Source of the DNA: Sulfurivirga caldicuralii
GTDB lineage: Bacteria; Pseudomonadota; Gammaproteobacteria; Thiomicrospirales; Thiomicrospiraceae
Length of the DNA: 6,093 nucleotides
Direction of reading: 5' to 3'
Assembly: GCA_015661715.1 (NCBI GenBank)
Contig: DQVN01000044.1
Span: forward strand, 1-6,093
Shown here: positions 5,976-6,093 of the stretch, piece by piece
Layout of the letters: each line of letters opens with the position of its first letter
Numbering within the stretch: position 1 is the first letter of the stretch
The notes under the pieces: model-generated
Database searches by the model: none
Told to the model about the DNA's origin: nothing
The model's input: only the letters and a program-made list of their open reading frames with translations
Program-made: the position numbers and the translations under genes

Positions 5976-6093
5976 TCAGTCACCTCGGCCCCCGATTTTT
6001 CCCGCAGAAAGTCCAGATAGGCGCGGTGGGCGGCCAACTCTTCTTCTGAAGCACGGCGTACAGGAATAGAAATGCTCAAGGTCTGCTGGGCAG
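5969..6093 (-). CDS. dnaQ: DNA polymerase III epsilon subunit, C-terminal 40 residues (5' end outside window)
   Basis: The minus-strand frame is open from the window edge to the TGA at 5971-5969. Its residues include IPVRRASEEELAAHRAYLDF and end in ...TEW. This matches the C-terminal tail of DnaQ, the proofreading 3'-5' exonuclease of the replicative polymerase. In E. coli the corresponding stretch reads VVFATDEEIAAHEARLDLVQKKGGSCLW. That tail binds the alpha subunit; the exonuclease domain itself is outside the window. The final Trp is kept, but the usual GxCLW ending is replaced by GAEVTEW. The gene overlaps sfsA by 7 bases (4 if sfsA starts at 5972). The identification rests on a short tail, supported by the proximity of rnhA, which is commonly adjacent to dnaQ. 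Confidence 0.8.
   Translation of the reverse strand, partial: AQQTLSISIPVRRASEEELAAHRAYLDFLREKSGAEVTEW
5980..5986 (-). promoter_or_regulatory. Ribosome binding site of sfsA, inside the end of dnaQ
   Basis: GAGGTGA on the minus strand is complementary to seven bases at the 3' end of 16S rRNA. Its GAGG core ends 7 bases before GTG 5975 and 10 bases before GTG 5972. It supports translation re-initiation from the dnaQ end. Confidence 0.75.

Overview
The window looks like ordinary chromosomal housekeeping DNA from a gammaproteobacterium. The main evidence is the block gloB / YafS-type methyltransferase / rnhA, with gloB divergent from the other two, mltD directly behind gloB, and a dnaQ end close by. 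The same neighbourhood (mltD-gloB-yafS-rnhA-dnaQ) is known in Escherichia coli, and a similar one in Pseudomonas. The protein variants are not enterobacterial: MltD carries three LysM repeats, and a secreted M23 peptidase sits beside rnhA. I cannot name the genus. I see no mobile element, CRISPR array, tRNA or rRNA.

Layout from left to right. Bases 1-672 hold the 3' part of cysS (cysteinyl-tRNA synthetase, + strand). Bases 673-848 are the only sizeable non-coding gap. They hold an A/T-rich stretch, a near-consensus sigma-70 promoter and, about 60-80 bases further on, a strong intrinsic terminator. Together these outline an undescribed transcript of about 75 nt, the best candidate for something new in this window. 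Bases 849-3196 hold a minus-strand pair, gloB then mltD, joined by a 4-base GTGA overlap. A 52-base divergent control region follows. From 3249 to 5302 there is a compact plus-strand set: YafS-like methyltransferase, rnhA and an M23 peptidase, each start lying inside the previous gene. From the right edge back to 5259 there is a minus-strand pair, dnaQ (C-terminal 40 codons only) then sfsA, also overlapping. The M23 and sfsA genes collide tail to tail with a 44-base overlap.

Functionally the window mixes translation (CysRS), methylglyoxal detoxification (GloB), peptidoglycan remodelling (lytic transglycosylase MltD and a probable DD-endopeptidase of the M23 family), RNA/DNA hybrid removal (RNase HI) and replication proofreading (DnaQ). 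It also has two conserved genes of poorly defined role (YafS-like, SfsA). Genes are packed by short overlaps, which suggests translational coupling. Visible regulation is limited to the promoter/terminator pair at 691-833 and the divergent promoters near 3184-3260.
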